From assembly GCA_040880365.1 (NCBI GenBank), contig JBBDIO010000080.1, positions 1-6,434 of the forward strand: a stretch of DNA of 6,434 nucleotides, read 5' to 3'. The position numbers were made by a program, and so were the translations under genes. This stretch comes from JBBDIO01 sp040880365. Its GTDB lineage: Bacteria; Chloroflexota; Anaerolineae; Caldilineales; Caldilineaceae. How positions within the stretch are numbered: the first letter of the stretch is position 1; each line of letters starts with the position of its first letter. Positions 5,326-6,434 of this stretch are shown here, piece after piece. The notes beneath the pieces are model-generated. The model was not told the DNA's origin and did not search any database. It saw nothing but the letters and a program-made list of their open reading frames with translations.

Positions 5326-6405
5326 ATGATTCTGCTCTTGCTCGACTGTGATGAATATCTGGCGGCGCAACGGGTGGCCGCGCTGAAACAGGGCATGGGC
5401 GACCCCGAAATGGCGAGCCTGAACACGACCGTTTTGGCCGGTCCCCAGACCGACGCCGGTGATCTGCTGGGCCAGGCAAATATGATGCCCTTTCTTTCCG
5501 AGCGGCGGCTGGTGATTGTGGAAGGCTATCTGGCCTATCTGGATAAGCGGATGGCGGCCAGCAAAAGCACGGATAGCGCGGCATTCGGCGAAGCGGCGCG
5601 CCTGCTGGAAGGGCTGCCCCTCCTGTCCGAATCTGCCGATTTGGTTTTGGTAGATGACAAGGTGGACAAGCGCCGTCCGCTCTGGCGCGGCTTTACGCCC
5701 GAAGCGGCGGGGGCTGGCAAAGATGCGGGCAAGGTTGCAGCCAAGGTCGCGGGGCTGGCCGATCTGGTAAAGGCCGAGGTCATCACGCTGGAAAGCGCGG
5801 GCACGCCCGATGCGCGTGCGTTGCCGGGGTGGATTCAAACCCGCGCCAAGGCCAAACGCGTGGAGATTCAGCCCCAGGCTGTGCAGTTGCTGGCGGCCTA
5901 TGTGGGGCCAAATCTGCGCCAGCTGGACAACGAACTGGACAAGCTGGCGGCCTATGCCAGAGGGCGCGCGGTCAACGGCGACGATGTGAATCTGCTGGTG
6001 AGCGATGCCAGCGAGGCCATGATCTGGTCGTTGACCGATGCGCTCAGCCAGCGCAACGGGCGCGGCGCGATGCGCGCGCTGGGCCAATTGCGCCGCAACG
6101 AAGCCAACGCGTTCTACCTGCTCACCATGATTGCGCGCCAATATCGCATTATGCTCAAGGTGAAGGACGCCATGCAGCGCGGACCGGGGCGCAACGAGAC
6201 GGATATTGCCAAAGAGTTGGGCGAAAAGCCCTTTCCTGTGAAAAAAGCCATGCAACAGGCGACTCAATATTCCCAACCCTATTTGGTCGCCGTCATGGAT
6301 CGGCTGCTGGCCGCGGATTATGCCATGAAAACCGGCACCGACCCCGATACGGAGATGGACGTGCTGGTGGCGGAACTGTGCGCGGTCCACAGAGCGCGAC
6401 GGTAA
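5326..6405 (+). CDS. holA: DNA polymerase III subunit delta
   Basis: This 359-residue protein is the clamp-loader subunit that opens the sliding clamp during chromosomal replication. Characteristic delta segments are seen in order: a degenerate N-terminal nucleotide-fold start (LLLLDCDEYL), MMPFLSERRLVIVEG (53-67), DKVDKRRPLW (111-120), the linker WIQTRAKAKRVEIQPQAVQLLA (169-190, as motif positions), VGPNLRQLDNELDKLAAY (193-210), SDASEAMIWSLTDAL (226-240) and the C-terminal collar domain with MIARQYRIMLK (268-278) and KKAMQQA. As usual for delta there is no Walker A motif. An Ala/Gly/Lys-rich insert at about 125-145 makes it slightly longer than the usual 330-345 residues. The ribosome binding site is poor (AGG at 5316-5318, overlapping the upstream stop), which suggests translational coupling. 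The stop codon lies in a tandem repeat. Confidence 0.95.
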   Translation: MILLLLDCDEYLAAQRVAALKQGMGDPEMASLNTTVLAGPQTDAGDLLGQANMMPFLSERRLVIVEGYLAYLDKRMAASKSTDSAAFGEAARLLEGLPLLSESADLVLVDDKVDKRRPLWRGFTPEAAGAGKDAGKVAAKVAGLADLVKAEVITLESAGTPDARALPGWIQTRAKAKRVEIQPQAVQLLAAYVGPNLRQLDNELDKLAAYARGRAVNGDDVNLLVSDASEAMIWSLTDALSQRNGRGAMRALGQLRRNEANAFYLLTMIARQYRIMLKVKDAMQRGPGRNETDIAKELGEKPFPVKKAMQQATQYSQPYLVAVMDRLLAADYAMKTGTDPDTEMDVLVAELCAVHRARR

Positions 6406-6431
6406 TTCAACGGTAATTCAACGGTAATTCA
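6400..6431. repeat. 11-bp tandem repeat spanning the holA stop codon
   Basis: CGGTAATTCAA occurs at 6400-6410 and 6411-6421, and a third copy, CGGTAATTCA, runs to 6431 near the window edge, so the array may continue. All bases shared between copies are identical. The first copy supplies the final Arg codon and TAA stop of holA; later copies carry the same TAA in other frames. Confidence 0.85.
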
Positions 6432-6434
6432 TGC

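Noticed and set aside
5119..6390. A 423-codon minus-strand open frame opposite holA
   Set aside because: It is the mirror of a well-supported holA and part of the DUF6391-like gene, has no ribosome binding site or recognisable motif.

Overview
The window reads as an ordinary chromosomal segment of a moderately GC-rich bacterium. The best guess is a member of Chloroflexota (Anaerolineae/Caldilineae-like). This rests on the style of the superoxide dismutase and on a small two-helix membrane protein resembling DUF6391, a family I associate with Chloroflexota and Cyanobacteria. That placement is an inference from memory, not a search. I see no mobile element, CRISPR array, phage gene, tRNA or rRNA.

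Layout, left to right. Positions 1-39 may hold the last 12 codons of a rightward gene. A perfect 18-bp bidirectional terminator (78-118) separates it from a leftward Mn-type superoxide dismutase gene (205-813, minus strand). Upstream of that gene lies a 356-bp spacer with a good minus-strand promoter almost 300 bp from the start codon, a perfect 14-bp palindrome, and a hairpin followed by a U-run in the presumed leader. Next is a leftward membrane-anchored metallophosphoesterase of the YaeI/YkuE type (1170-2345, minus strand). A divergent spacer follows, and then a rightward group: transketolase (2677-4734), the DUF6391-like protein (4826-5317) and the delta subunit of DNA polymerase III (holA, 5326-6405). 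The last two are only 8 nt apart and probably co-transcribed.

The genes do not form an obvious pathway. Transketolase serves the pentose phosphate/Calvin interconversions in the cytoplasm, HolA is part of the clamp loader, SodA removes superoxide, and the phosphoesterase probably works at the cell envelope. The holA group looks like a housekeeping cluster with an uncharacterised membrane protein in the middle.

The most notable non-coding signal is that most spacers, including short ones, hold small imperfect tandem duplications (12, 13, 13, 28 and 11 bp units). One of them carries the holA stop codon. The second is the unusually long, structured region upstream of sodA. The third is an HxxEH motif in the DUF6391-like protein. 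None of these amounts to a demonstrated new system.
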